A DNA stretch of 64,000 nt, taken from positions 234,892 through 298,891 of the forward strand of contig NZ_PJIP01000005.1 in NCBI RefSeq assembly GCF_002929375.1. Reading direction: 5' to 3'. The notes beneath the pieces were generated by a model. The model saw only the letters and a list, made by a program, of their open reading frames with translations. It did no database searches and was not told where the DNA came from. The translations under genes were made by a program, and so were the position numbers. Positions within the stretch are counted from its first letter, which is position 1, and every line of letters starts with the position of its first letter. This DNA comes from Arthrobacter sp. DWC3. GTDB taxonomy: Bacteria; Actinomycetota; Actinomycetes; Actinomycetales; Micrococcaceae. This document shows, in pieces, positions 18,485 through 28,042 of the stretch.

Positions 18485-19453
18485 ATGACGAGCGGACACC
18501 CAGCAGGCACGGACACCGTCGAACCGAGTGCGCAGGACGGCTCGCGGGCCATGCGTGCGGCGTCCCGGCTGATCCGCTTCCTGCCGACCAAGAAGAACCT
18601 CAGCGGCACGGACTGGGTCGACGCCAGGTACCCGGGCCGCACCTACCCGTCGGTGGCGGCGATCCCGTGGACGTTCAAGCAGACGCACACCATCCAGGAG
18701 AAGCGGATCGACGGCGTCCGCACCATCACCGTCAGGCCCCTGCTGGGAGCGACGCGCTCGCACATCGTCTACACGCACGGCGGCATCTACATCAACGAGC
18801 TCGGTCGCCCGCACTGGTGGATCATCGCCGAGCTGACGAAGCGTACGGGTGCCGCTGTCACAGTGCCGCTCTACCGCCTGGCGCCCGAGAGCACCTACCG
18901 GGAGGCGTTCCCCTACCTCGTCTCGGTCTACCGCGAGGTCCTCGCCACGGCGGCGCCGGAGGACGTCACGCTGATGGGTGATTCCGCCGGCGGGGCGCTC
19001 GCCATCGCGCAGTCCTGGGCGTTCCGGGACGCCGGGCTGCCCGCACCCGGCCGCGTCGTCGCCTTCTCCCCGTGGCTCGACGTCACGGGGACCAACCCGG
19101 AGATCCCGAAGTACGACGCCGTGGACCCCATGCTCTCCGTCCCGGGCGGCGTCCGGGCGGGCCTGTGGTGGTCCGACGGCGACGATCCGAGGACACCCCT
19201 GGTGAGTCCGGCCTGCGCACCCGAGGACCTGCTGGCCACGGTGCCCGTCACGCGCATCTACCAGGGCACCCGGGACGTCTGCATGGCGGACGCCGTCGTG
19301 TTCAGGGACCGGGCCGTCGCTGCGGGGGCGGACGTCACCCTGAAGGTCTATCCGGGAGGTTTCCACGTGTTCCCCGCGTTCCCGCGCCTGCCGGAATCCA
19401 GGGAGGTCTACGCGGACATCGCCGCATTCCTCGGGCGGCCCGCCCTGCCCTGA
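18485..19453 (+). CDS. alpha/beta hydrolase, HSL-type esterase
   Basis: Predicted 322-residue esterase of the hormone-sensitive-lipase group. The oxyanion HGG begins at His98, the nucleophile is Ser167 in GDSAGG, and an Asp (in QGTRDVCMAD) and a His (in GGFHVFP) complete the triad. There is no signal peptide. TAGGCT at 18473-18478 ends 6 nt before the ATG, with no ribosome site, so the mRNA is probably leaderless. The natural ester is unknown. Confidence 0.9.
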   Translation: MTSGHPAGTDTVEPSAQDGSRAMRAASRLIRFLPTKKNLSGTDWVDARYPGRTYPSVAAIPWTFKQTHTIQEKRIDGVRTITVRPLLGATRSHIVYTHGGIYINELGRPHWWIIAELTKRTGAAVTVPLYRLAPESTYREAFPYLVSVYREVLATAAPEDVTLMGDSAGGALAIAQSWAFRDAGLPAPGRVVAFSPWLDVTGTNPEIPKYDAVDPMLSVPGGVRAGLWWSDGDDPRTPLVSPACAPEDLLATVPVTRIYQGTRDVCMADAVVFRDRAVAAGADVTLKVYPGGFHVFPAFPRLPESREVYADIAAFLGRPALP

Positions 19454-19630
19454 CCCGGGCCGCCGTCCTGCGGACCCCTGTTGCGCAGAACTTGATGGGA
19501 ACTTTAGGTCCACGACCCCCTTTCACCACGCTGCGGCGACGGACTGCACCGCTAGTCTGTGGTGGCCGGCGGGCGGGGGCCCGCCTCCCAAGTGCCGGCG
19601 GATGGACTCGACGACAGAAAAGGCCGGGGA

Positions 19631-21310
19631 ATGGACAAGGTACTCTCCTACCTGACGCTCAACACCCGGCAGTTCCATGAACTGACTCTCCGCGTGCGTG
19701 TCATCCTCAGCCAGCTCCCGCTCTCCCTGACGGTGGTGCTGATCCTCGTGGGCGGTGCCCTGTTCCACCGCGAACTCTTCGAGAGCCAGGCCTTCCTCAT
19801 CGGTGTGGCGCTGCAGGCGGTACTGCTCGGGCTGTGCGTCGCCGTCCCGTGGGACCGCCTCCCGCACGCGACCTTTCTGGTCATCCCGCTGCTCGACTTC
19901 ATCCCCATCGGCTTCATGCGCTACGGCTCGGGGACCACCATCACGGGCGTGGGGCTCCTCACCGTGTTCCCCGTCATCTGGCTGGCCGCCTCCGGCCTCT
20001 TCCCGCGCGCGGCCCTCGCCGCCGGCTTCCTGGGCGCGCTGGGCGTCGTGTGGGTGCCCGTGTTCGTGACCGACGCCGAGGTCAACTCCCAGACCCTCAC
20101 GCAGTCCTTCCTGCTGCCCTTCATCATGCTCGCCGTCGGCGTGACCATCCGCGTGATGACAGCGAGCATGATGGCCCAGCAGGAGGTGGTCGAGGAGAAG
20201 GACCGCGCACTGCAGGTGCTCCTCGAGGACAGTGCCCGCCGCGAGCGGCTGCTCGAGACCGTGGTCAACAGCGTGGACATCGGACTGATCGCACTCGACG
20301 AGACGGGCCGGCCCGTCCTGGCGAACCGCAAGCTCGAGCAGCTCCGCACGCTCGCGGGCGGGTCCGGCGGGACGGCGGAGGAGGACCTGCGCATCTACCA
20401 GCAGGACGGCGAGACGGCCCTGCCCGTGGCACGGCGACCCGCACGGCGGGCGGCCGAGGGCCAGGTGTTCTCCGACTACCTCCTGTGGTGGGGGGACCAG
20501 CCGGACCAGCGCGTGCTCTCGACGTCGTCGCGCCTGATGACCAACCAGGCCGGCACCCGCGAGGGCTCCGTGGTGACGTTCAACGACGTCACCGAGCTCG
20601 TCACGGCCCTCAACGCGAAGGACGAGTTCGTGGCGACGGTGTCCCACGAACTGCGGACGCCGCTCACCGCCATCAGGGGCTACCTCGAGCTGCTGACCAC
20701 CATGCCGGACCTCGAGCCCGCGGTCGCGTCCGGCCTCGAGGTGGTGTCGCGCAATTCCGAGCGCCTGCACAAGCTCGTGGTGGACCTGCTGTCCACCGCC
20801 GAGGGCACGCCCGAGATCACCCCCGTACCCACCGACTTCTCCGGCCTGGTGGGTCGGCGGATCGCCACGGCGCAGGAGGGCAACAGCAACCCCCTGGTCC
20901 GGTTCGAGGACCACACCGATCCCGGCCTCGTGGCCCTGTGCGATGCCCCCCGGATCGGCCAGGTGCTGGACAACCTGCTCTCGAACGCCATCAAGTACTC
21001 ACCGGGCGGTGGCCGCGTGACGGTCCGCGCCGCCGAGGTGGACGGCGAGGTGGAGTGCAGTGTCACCGACCAGGGCAGCGGCATGTCCCCCGAGGAGCTG
21101 AAGGGCGTGTTCTCGAAGTTCTTCCGCACCTCGGGAGCCCGCAACGCGGCCATCCCCGGGGTGGGCCTCGGGCTCGCCATCTCCAAGGCGATCGTCGAAC
21201 GGCACGGCGGCGCCATCACGTGCCGGAGCGTCGAGGGCACCGGGTCCACCTTCACGTTCCGGCTGCCGCTCGCGCACGTCGGCCAGGATCAGCAGCTCCA
21301 GGCGCAGTAG
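19631..21310 (+). CDS. membrane sensor histidine kinase (PAS-HisKA-HATPase)
   Basis: Predicted 559-residue kinase. About six membrane segments (residues 25-185) form an integral sensor; a PAS-like domain (about 210-325) follows, then HisKA with phospho-acceptor His339 in SHELRTPL, and a HATPase domain with N box NLLSNAIKYS, G1 DQGSGM and G2 GLGLAISKA. ATG 19631 follows GGGGA. No response regulator gene is adjacent, so it is an orphan kinase here. The stop is 40 nt from another kinase gene facing it. Confidence 0.9.
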   Translation: MDKVLSYLTLNTRQFHELTLRVRVILSQLPLSLTVVLILVGGALFHRELFESQAFLIGVALQAVLLGLCVAVPWDRLPHATFLVIPLLDFIPIGFMRYGSGTTITGVGLLTVFPVIWLAASGLFPRAALAAGFLGALGVVWVPVFVTDAEVNSQTLTQSFLLPFIMLAVGVTIRVMTASMMAQQEVVEEKDRALQVLLEDSARRERLLETVVNSVDIGLIALDETGRPVLANRKLEQLRTLAGGSGGTAEEDLRIYQQDGETALPVARRPARRAAEGQVFSDYLLWWGDQPDQRVLSTSSRLMTNQAGTREGSVVTFNDVTELVTALNAKDEFVATVSHELRTPLTAIRGYLELLTTMPDLEPAVASGLEVVSRNSERLHKLVVDLLSTAEGTPEITPVPTDFSGLVGRRIATAQEGNSNPLVRFEDHTDPGLVALCDAPRIGQVLDNLLSNAIKYSPGGGRVTVRAAEVDGEVECSVTDQGSGMSPEELKGVFSKFFRTSGARNAAIPGVGLGLAISKAIVERHGGAITCRSVEGTGSTFTFRLPLAHVGQDQQLQAQ

Positions 21311-21349
21311 CGTCGGCCGACGCCGGATCCGGCCACGACGATCGGGCCG

Positions 21350-22594
21350 TCAGGCCGCCGGCCCCAGATCCACCGCCACCGTGGTCCCGCCGCCGGGTGT
21401 CTCCGTCACGCTGACCGACCCGTCGTGGGCTGCCGCGATCCGCACGCACGTGGCGAGCCCGATCCCGTTGCCCGCGGGTTCCCCGTCGCGGTGCAGGCGC
21501 ACGAGCGGCTCGAGCACCCGCTGCCGGTCGGCAGGGGCGATCCCCTTGCCGTGGTCGATGACACGCAGCACCTGGGTCTCGCCGACACTCGCCACGACCT
21601 CGACGCGCGGCGGAGCGCCCGGCGTGGAGTACTTGATCGCGTTGGACACGAGGTTCTGCAGGAGGGCGGTGACCTGCGCCTGGTCCACCTGCAGCTGGGC
21701 GTCCTGCACCGCGATGACGGCGTCGGAGGCGCTGCTGAGCGGCAGGACGTCCTGCAGGACGGCGTTCATGAGGGTGCTGAGACGCACCGTGCGGCGGCTG
21801 ATCGCCCCGCCGATGCGGGAGAACTCGAGGACGTCCTCCACCGTGGCGAGCATCCGGCTGGCGCTGCCGCGGATGATGCTCAGGTAGCGCGCCGCCGGGC
21901 CGGAGGAGGCGACGGCGTCGTCCAGCTCGCCGAGCTCGGTGTACCCGAGGATCGCGGTCAGCGGGTTCTTCAGGTCGTGGCTCACGCGGGCGGCGAAGCC
22001 GGCGAGGTCCTCGTTGCTGCGCCGCACCACCTCTAGGGCCTCCACGAGCTGCCGTGTCTTGAACTGCAGCTCGAGGACCTCCACGACCTGCCGGGCGAGG
22101 ATCTCGAGTCCCTCCTGCTGCTCGACGTCGAGTTCGGACACCTCGGGGGAGAAGACGCACAGCGTCCCGAGGGCGTACCCCTCGTGGGTGACGAGAGGCA
22201 CCGAGGCGTAGGACCGCACGGTGGCGATACCGCCGTTGACGAACGGGTTGTCGGCGAAGCGGGGGTCGCGGGACGCGTCGGCGAGCGACGTGATGGACCC
22301 CGAGGTGAAGACCTTCGAGCACATGGAGTCGTCCCGCGAGCACACCGCGGGGTCCACGCCGACGGCGGCGATCTGGTGCTGCTGGTCCGCGGTGATGATG
22401 TTGATGACACCTGCGTCCATCCCGCTCACGCGCACGGCGAGCTTGACCAGGTTCAGGAGCTCCGGAGGAGTCTCGTACGCGAGCCGGTCCACCGTCATGC
22501 CGTCGGTCTCACCGTAGGGGAGGCGGTACTCCTGCAGGATCGCCTGGCGGGCGAGCTCCTGCAACTCCAACTCGTCGACAGAAAGCAGTGACAT
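21350..22594 (-). CDS. GAF-domain sensor histidine kinase, cytosolic
   Basis: Predicted 414-residue kinase without membrane segments. A GAF domain (about 45-175) contains Cys85 and Cys92 in a loop where GAF proteins can bind ligands. HisKA has His206 in SHDLKNPL, and the ATPase domain shows NLVSNAIKYS, DHGKGIAP and GNGIGLAT. ATG 22594 is chosen over 22636 as the family-like N-terminus; the ribosome site is only a G-rich run. No response regulator is linked. It may act with the kinase it faces or pair with a distant regulator. Confidence 0.86.
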   Translation of the reverse strand: MSLLSVDELELQELARQAILQEYRLPYGETDGMTVDRLAYETPPELLNLVKLAVRVSGMDAGVINIITADQQHQIAAVGVDPAVCSRDDSMCSKVFTSGSITSLADASRDPRFADNPFVNGGIATVRSYASVPLVTHEGYALGTLCVFSPEVSELDVEQQEGLEILARQVVEVLELQFKTRQLVEALEVVRRSNEDLAGFAARVSHDLKNPLTAILGYTELGELDDAVASSGPAARYLSIIRGSASRMLATVEDVLEFSRIGGAISRRTVRLSTLMNAVLQDVLPLSSASDAVIAVQDAQLQVDQAQVTALLQNLVSNAIKYSTPGAPPRVEVVASVGETQVLRVIDHGKGIAPADRQRVLEPLVRLHRDGEPAGNGIGLATCVRIAAAHDGSVSVTETPGGGTTVAVDLGPAA

Positions 22595-22729
22595 GAGAAC
22601 CCCCGAAGAACCTTGAGACCGGTGCAGACGGGTCACACTATTCCATGCACCGGGTGGCTGGTGGAATGGCTGCTGTTCGCTTCCGCCCCCGGGCAGGGAC
22701 GGGTGGCAGGGGTCGCAGGGGTCGCCGTG

Positions 22730-24265
22730 TCAGCCGAGGGCCCGGATGCGCAGCGCCAGGTAGAGGTGCACGCGGTCGGCCGTGACGGAGGGGTCGTAGC
22801 CCGTGAGCGTGACGACCTGCTGCAGCCGGTAGCGGACCGTGTTCCGGTGGAGGCCGAGGGCGGCGGCGACGGCGGCCACCGAGCCGTCGAGGTCGAGGTA
22901 CCGCTGCAGGGTGGACAGGAGGCCCGCGCCGTGGGCTCCGTCGAAGACCTCGAGCGGCTTCAGGGTCTCGGCGGCGAGGTCGGCGAGGGGCACGTCGGCA
23001 CTGGTCATGAGGAGGGACGTCAGGCTCAGGCGGTCCGCGACGTTGAGTGCCTGGCCGCGCTGCAGGGCCTCCCGGGCCTCGAAGTAGCTCCAGCGCAGTC
23101 CGTTGGGCTGGGCGTACGTCCCGCCGACGCCGATCCTCGCCGTGAGGCCGGCGCCGTGCAGGTAGCGGCCGAGGTCCGCGGGCTCGGGCGCGGCGGGCGT
23201 GGCAGGAGAAGGCAGGACGAGCACGAGACGCTCGTCGACGAGGCCGGCCGGCACGTTGCTCCAGCCGTCGGGCAGGGGCAGGGTGCGCAGTGCCCGGCGC
23301 TGGCCTGAGGCGACGTCGACGATCAGCACGCCGTGCCGCAGCGCCGTGTCGATGCCTGCGCCCGCGAGCCTCGCCGCGGCCTCCGCTCCCGCGAGGGTCC
23401 CGCGCACCACGTCCTCGAGCAGCTGGCCGACGGCGTTCCGCATGCCCGTCCGGTTCCTGGCCTGGTTGGTCAGCTCGACCGAGATCAGGTTCTGCGCGTA
23501 CTCGACGACGGCCGCCCGGCCGTAGGGCTCGGCGATGGCGAGGGTACAGCGGTCCTTCAGCCCGGTCGCGATGGGGAGGCGATGCCAGGCGCGGGCCTCG
23601 GATCCGGACGGGCCCGGACCGGACGTAGCCGGACCCGACGCACCCGCATCCGAGACACCGGGGCCGGTCGCGCCCGCACCGGACGTAGCCGGACCGGACG
23701 CGCCCGCGATCCGGGCACCGTAGCCGGTCGCGCCCGCGATCCGGGCACCGTACTGGAACAGCGCGACGTCGGTGCCGAGCATGCGGGCGAGCTCCCCGAG
23801 GAGGGCACCGAGTCCGCCGGGTCCGAGCAGGGCCGACGCCAGGACCGCATGGCCCTCGAGGAGTTGCTCGAGGCCCGCGAACCGGTCGGCCGACAGGGCG
23901 TCGGCCACCTTCTTGCCGATCGCGATGAAGGGCACCTCGTAGGGCACGCGGAAGGCGGGCAGCCCGACGTCGTCCGCCTCCGCGAGCACGGCGGCAGGGA
24001 TCCGCTGGTGCGTGAGGCCCACGCCGAAGCCGATGGCGAGCGCTCCCGCCTCGTGGGCCCGGCGCACGAAGGCCCGCTGGGCCGCGCCGGTCTTGAGCCG
24101 TACCCCCGTGGTGAGGACCACCTCGGCGCCGTTGAGGAACGGGCGTGGATCCTCGAGCTCGGTCACCGCGACCCACTCGATAGGATGGGGCGGAGCGGCC
24201 GCACGGCCCTCGGCGACGAGTCCGAGCGCCGTGTCCGCCAGCAGGTCGGTGAGGGTGATGGCCAT
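22730..24265 (-). CDS. PucR-family transcriptional regulator, probable GABA/putrescine regulator
   Basis: Predicted 511-residue regulator: N-terminal PucR domain (about 1-125), a middle GGDEF-like part, and a C-terminal helix-turn-helix around LGLHRNTVRYRLQQV (about 468-482). It is divergent from patD-gabT, so control of that operon is likely. TATGCT (24272-24277) ends 6 nt before the ATG, pointing to a leaderless mRNA. Residues about 170-223 are an Ala-Gly-Ser-Pro tandem repeat not expected in the family. Confidence 0.88.
   Translation of the reverse strand: MAITLTDLLADTALGLVAEGRAAAPPHPIEWVAVTELEDPRPFLNGAEVVLTTGVRLKTGAAQRAFVRRAHEAGALAIGFGVGLTHQRIPAAVLAEADDVGLPAFRVPYEVPFIAIGKKVADALSADRFAGLEQLLEGHAVLASALLGPGGLGALLGELARMLGTDVALFQYGARIAGATGYGARIAGASGPATSGAGATGPGVSDAGASGPATSGPGPSGSEARAWHRLPIATGLKDRCTLAIAEPYGRAAVVEYAQNLISVELTNQARNRTGMRNAVGQLLEDVVRGTLAGAEAAARLAGAGIDTALRHGVLIVDVASGQRRALRTLPLPDGWSNVPAGLVDERLVLVLPSPATPAAPEPADLGRYLHGAGLTARIGVGGTYAQPNGLRWSYFEAREALQRGQALNVADRLSLTSLLMTSADVPLADLAAETLKPLEVFDGAHGAGLLSTLQRYLDLDGSVAAVAAALGLHRNTVRYRLQQVVTLTGYDPSVTADRVHLYLALRIRALG
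23595..23760 (-). repeat. tandem coding repeat inside the pucR gene
   Basis: A 30-nt unit is repeated at 23701 and 23731 (coding YGARIAGATG-like decapeptides), and a 60-nt offset repeat begins at 23618 and 23678. All copies keep the reading frame. The array encodes a flexible linker and may vary in length between strains. Confidence 0.75.
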
Positions 24266-24312
24266 GCGACCAGCATAGGACGCGGCTGTACGCCTGCACG
24301 GACCGAAGGCGG

Positions 24313-24327
24313 ACCTGCTGTGCAGGT
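24313..24327. promoter_or_regulatory. candidate operator between pucR and patD
   Basis: ACCTGC and GCAGGT form a perfect inverted repeat around TGT. A second, overlapping pair (CCTGCAC at 24293-24299, GTGCAGG at 24320-24326) lies in the same 167-nt divergent region. Position suggests binding by the PucR protein. Confidence 0.45.
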
Positions 24328-24432
24328 ATCCGTGGCCGCGCCCATCCTGCGCCCGGTAACGTTGTCTCGATACCCGCCGCCCGCATCCCTCCGGGCTCCG
24401 CGTGGATCTGATCTCGTGAAAGGCACTGCATC

Positions 24433-25863
24433 GTGGCTGAGACCCTTCAGAACTACATCAACGGCGCGTTCGTGACGCCCGCCGGCTCCGAGCTCCTGGA
24501 CATCGTCAACCCGACCAACGGCGAGGTGGTGGCGCAGTCGCCCGTGTCCTCGCCTGCCGACGTCGACGACGCCATGCAGGCCGCAGCACGCGCCTTCACC
24601 ACCTGGAAGCGGACCACGCCCAGCCAGCGCCAGCTGGCGCTGCTCAAGCTGGCCGATGCGGTCGAGGCCGCGAGCGACGAGCTCGTCGAGGCCCAGCACC
24701 GCAACACGGGCCAGGTGCGCGAGATGATCGCCGCCGAGGAGGTGGCCGCGGGTGCCGACCAGCTGCGGTTCTTCGCCGGCGCCGCCCGCGTGCTCGAGGG
24801 CAAGTCCGCGGGGGAGTACCTCGAGGGCCACACCTCGTACGTGCGCCGGGAGCCCATCGGCGTCGTCGCCCAGGTGGCGCCGTGGAACTACCCCTTCCTC
24901 ATGGCGATCTGGAAGATCGGTCCCGCGCTCGCCGCGGGCAACACCGTCGTCCTGAAGCCCAGCGACACCACCCCCGAATCCACGCTCGTCCTCGCGCGGC
25001 TCACGCAGGGCATCCTGCCCGACGGCGTCCTGAACGTGGTGCTGGGCACCGGTGAGACCGGCGCCGCCATGATCGAGCACCCCGTCCCGGGCCTCGTGTC
25101 CATCACGGGCTCCGTCCGCGCGGGCATCGCCGTCGCCACCAGCGCGGCGAAGGGCCTCAAGCGCGCCCACCTCGAACTCGGCGGCAAGGCACCCGCCGTC
25201 GTCTTCGCGGACGCCGACCTGAAGAAGAGCGCCGCGGCCATCGCCGAGTTCGCCTTCTTCAACGCCGGACAGGACTGCACGGCCATCACGCGCATCCTGG
25301 TACAGGAGGAGGCGCACGACGAATTCGTCGCCGCCATGGTGGAGCACACGGCCACGCTGAGGACCGGCAGCTCCGACGACTCCGAGAACTACTTCGGCCC
25401 GCTCAACAACATCAACCACTTCAACGCCGTGAACGCCGTCATCGATGCGCTGCCCGCACACTGCAGCATCGCCACCGGCGGGAAGCGCGCCGGCGACAAG
25501 GGCTACTTCTTCGAGCCCACCATCATCACCGGCGCACGCCAGGACGACCCCGTGGTGCAGCAGGAGACGTTCGGACCGATCGTCACGGTGCAGACCTTCT
25601 CCACGGAACAGGAAGCGGTGGAGCTCGCCAACGGCGTGGACTACGCCCTCGCCTCCAGTGTCTGGACCACGGACCACGGGACCGCCATGCGCGTCTCGCG
25701 CGAGCTCGACTTCGGCGCCGTCTGGATCAACACGCACATCATGCTCACCGCGGAGATGCCGCACGGCGGCTTCAAGAACTCCGGCTACGGCAAGGACCTC
25801 TCCATGTACGGCGTGGAGGACTACACCCGCATCAAGCACGTCATGAGCGTGCTGGACGCCTGA
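24433..25863 (+). CDS. patD: gamma-aminobutyraldehyde dehydrogenase
   Basis: NAD-dependent aldehyde dehydrogenase that turns 4-aminobutanal into GABA. Predicted 476 residues; catalytic Cys282 lies in NAGQDCTA and the general base Glu248 in LELGGKAP. NYINGAF at the N-terminus and the QDCTA context match the PatD/Prr subgroup rather than general ALDHs, but substrate remains inferred. GTG 24433 has GAAAGG upstream. gabT follows after 26 nt, so the pair form an operon for putrescine-derived aldehyde. A putrescine-oxidase-like gene 3 kb downstream could make its substrate. Confidence 0.88.
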   Translation: MAETLQNYINGAFVTPAGSELLDIVNPTNGEVVAQSPVSSPADVDDAMQAAARAFTTWKRTTPSQRQLALLKLADAVEAASDELVEAQHRNTGQVREMIAAEEVAAGADQLRFFAGAARVLEGKSAGEYLEGHTSYVRREPIGVVAQVAPWNYPFLMAIWKIGPALAAGNTVVLKPSDTTPESTLVLARLTQGILPDGVLNVVLGTGETGAAMIEHPVPGLVSITGSVRAGIAVATSAAKGLKRAHLELGGKAPAVVFADADLKKSAAAIAEFAFFNAGQDCTAITRILVQEEAHDEFVAAMVEHTATLRTGSSDDSENYFGPLNNINHFNAVNAVIDALPAHCSIATGGKRAGDKGYFFEPTIITGARQDDPVVQQETFGPIVTVQTFSTEQEAVELANGVDYALASSVWTTDHGTAMRVSRELDFGAVWINTHIMLTAEMPHGGFKNSGYGKDLSMYGVEDYTRIKHVMSVLDA

Positions 25864-25889
25864 GCGTCCCCTCGAGACAAGGAACCCAG

Positions 25890-27272
25890 ATGACCACCTT
25901 CGCAACCACCCCCGGCGTCGAGCCGCGCTTCCGGCTCGAGCAGAAGCGCCGCATCACCGGTGACTTCCCCGGCCCCAGGTCCACCGAACTGGCCGCGCGG
26001 CGCGCCGCCGTCGTCGCCAAGGGCGTCGCCTCCGGCGTACCCGTCTACGTGGCGGACGCCGACGGCGGGATCATCCACGACGTCGACGGCAACTCCTTCA
26101 TCGACCTCGGCTCCGGTATCGCCGTCACGAGCGTCGGCGCGTCCGATCCCGCCGTGGTCGGTGCCGTCAAGGAGCAGGTGGAGCACTTCACCCACACGTG
26201 CTTCATGGTGACGCCGTACGAGGGCTACGTGGCCGTGGCCGAGCAGCTCGCCGAGCTGACGCCCGGCGACTTCGAGAAGCGGACCGTCCTGTTCAACTCG
26301 GGTGCCGAAGCCGTGGAGAACGCGGTGAAGGTGGCACGCCTCGCCACCGGCCGGGATGCCGTCGTCGCGTTCGACCACGCCTACCACGGCCGCACCAACC
26401 TCACCATGGCGCTCACGGCCAAGGCCATGCCGTACAAGACGAACTTCGGGCCCTTCGCGCCCGAGATCTACCGCGTACCCATGAGCTACCCGTTCCGCGA
26501 GGAGAACCCGGCCATCACGGGTCCCGAGGCGGCGCAGCGTGCCATCACGATGATCGAGAAGCAGATCGGAGCCGAGTCGGTCGCCGCCATCATCATCGAG
26601 CCCGTGCAGGGCGAGGGCGGGTTCATCGTGCCGGCCGACGGGTTCCTCCCGGCACTCGCCGAGTGGGCCACGGCCAACGGTGTGGTGTTCATCGCGGACG
26701 AGGTGCAGTCGGGCTTCTGCCGCACGGGCGAGTGGTTCGCCGTGAACCACGAGGGCGTGGTGCCCGACATCATCACCATGGCGAAGGGCATCGCGGGCGG
26801 CATGCCGCTCTCGGCCATCACCGGCCGGGCGGACCTGCTCGACGCCGTCCACGCCGGGGGACTCGGCGGCACCTACGGCGGCAACCCGGTGGCCTGCGCC
26901 GCAGCGCTCGGCGCGATCGGGACCATGAAGGAGCAGGACCTCGCCGGCCGTGCCCGCCACATCGAGGAGCTCGTCACCGAGCGCTTCGCCGCCCTGCAGG
27001 CCGATCTCGGTGAGCAGAGCATCATCGGTGAGCTGCGCGGCCGCGGCGCCATGCTCGCGATCGAGTTCGTGGAGCACGGCAGCAAGGCACCCAACGCCGA
27101 CGCCACGAAGGCCATCGCCGCGCAGTGCCTCCGCGAGGGCGTCATCATCCTGACCTGCGGCACGTACGGCAACGTGATCCGCCTGCTGCCCCCGCTGGTC
27201 ATCACCGACGAGCTGCTGGCCGACGGCCTCGACGTCCTCGAGCGTGCCATCCGCACGGTCGACGCCGGCTGA
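25890..27272 (+). CDS. gabT: 4-aminobutyrate aminotransferase
   Basis: PLP-dependent class III aminotransferase that moves the GABA amino group to 2-oxoglutarate, giving succinate semialdehyde. In 460 residues, FNSGAEAVENAVK and the PLP region IADEVQSGF are clear, and the Schiff-base residue is Lys299 in MAKGIAGG. AAGGAAC precedes the ATG. It follows patD in the same operon and ends in a strong terminator. No succinate semialdehyde dehydrogenase is in the operon, so that step must be encoded elsewhere. Confidence 0.93.
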   Translation: MTTFATTPGVEPRFRLEQKRRITGDFPGPRSTELAARRAAVVAKGVASGVPVYVADADGGIIHDVDGNSFIDLGSGIAVTSVGASDPAVVGAVKEQVEHFTHTCFMVTPYEGYVAVAEQLAELTPGDFEKRTVLFNSGAEAVENAVKVARLATGRDAVVAFDHAYHGRTNLTMALTAKAMPYKTNFGPFAPEIYRVPMSYPFREENPAITGPEAAQRAITMIEKQIGAESVAAIIIEPVQGEGGFIVPADGFLPALAEWATANGVVFIADEVQSGFCRTGEWFAVNHEGVVPDIITMAKGIAGGMPLSAITGRADLLDAVHAGGLGGTYGGNPVACAAALGAIGTMKEQDLAGRARHIEELVTERFAALQADLGEQSIIGELRGRGAMLAIEFVEHGSKAPNADATKAIAAQCLREGVIILTCGTYGNVIRLLPPLVITDELLADGLDVLERAIRTVDAG

Positions 27273-27300
27273 CCGCTTCCCCGGAGCGACCGGCACCGGT

Positions 27301-27341
27301 ACGACGAAGGCCCCGCAGCGCTGCTGCGGGGCCTTCGTCGT
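27301..27341. terminator. bidirectional terminator after gabT
   Basis: A perfect 18-bp stem (27301-27318 with 27324-27341) closes a 5-nt loop, between gabT and the convergent gene ending at 27365. It is the strongest hairpin in the window and should stop both strands. Confidence 0.9.
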
Positions 27342-27364
27342 CGTGCAGGGTCGTGGAGGAGCTG

Positions 27365-27961
27365 TCAGCCGACCGGGATGAGGGCCCGGAACTGCGGGTT
27401 CTCGGCCAGGAAGGCCTGGGCGTGCGGGCAGTAGGGCACCGGGGAGAGGCGGCGCTTGTGTGCGCTCAGCAGTGCCTGGCGGATGAGCACGGGCTCCAGG
27501 CCGGAGCGGCCGTAGGAGGGACCGACGACGGTCTCCAGGAGGCGGATGCGGCCGGCCCGCATGTCGTACTTCACGTACCCGACCATGGTGCCGTCGTGGA
27601 ACAGCTCGAAGCGCGAGCTCACGGTGTTGTCACGGAACTTCTCGCGCAGCTTCGCGCTCTCCATCTGCTCGGCGGCACGCGTCTCGCGTCCCTCGAGGGC
27701 ATGGATCACGGCCTCGTAGTCCTCCCGCACGCCGAACGGCGGGAAGTCGGTGTCGAGGATGCGGTAGAGCTGGTTGCAGAGGATGCGGAGCTCACGGGTG
27801 GTCACGTCCGACAGGTCGAACGGCACCTCGGGCGCCTCGGGGCCGGCGGGCTCCACGGCTGCGCCTGCGAATTCGATGCCCTGCAGATCGGACGGCATGC
27901 TCTGGTCGGCGGGCTCGCCGTGCTGGGAAAGGGTGTCGGGGGAAAGCGGTGCAACTGTCAT
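27365..27961 (-). CDS. GNAT acetyltransferase, YjdJ-like, with N-terminal extension
   Basis: Predicted 198-residue protein. The C-terminal part (about 116-195) resembles the short YjdJ-type GNAT fold: MVGYVKYDMRAGRIRLLETV, then RSGLEPVLIRQAL and VPYCPHAQAFL. The usual glycine-rich acetyl-CoA loop is weak (GRSG). The first 115 residues are a separate, partly helical region I cannot assign. ATG 27961 has GAGG 5 nt upstream and a good promoter (28014-28042). Its substrate is unknown. Confidence 0.72.
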   Translation of the reverse strand: MTVAPLSPDTLSQHGEPADQSMPSDLQGIEFAGAAVEPAGPEAPEVPFDLSDVTTRELRILCNQLYRILDTDFPPFGVREDYEAVIHALEGRETRAAEQMESAKLREKFRDNTVSSRFELFHDGTMVGYVKYDMRAGRIRLLETVVGPSYGRSGLEPVLIRQALLSAHKRRLSPVPYCPHAQAFLAENPQFRALIPVG

Positions 27962-28013
27962 GGCGACCTCGTACATCTGGTATCCGTCGAGGCCACTGCT
28001 TGACCGCCCTCCG

Positions 28014-28042
28014 AACCTAGCAGCTAGTTCGCCATCCGTAAA
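28014..28042 (-). promoter_or_regulatory. promoter of the GNAT gene
   Basis: On the minus strand TTTACG (28037-28042) and TAGGTT (28014-28019) are 17 nt apart, which places transcription start near 28007 and leaves a 46-nt leader. Four CTAG tetramers (28017, 28024, 28044, 28053) surround it, with GCTAG and CTAGC facing at 28043-28057. Confidence 0.55.
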
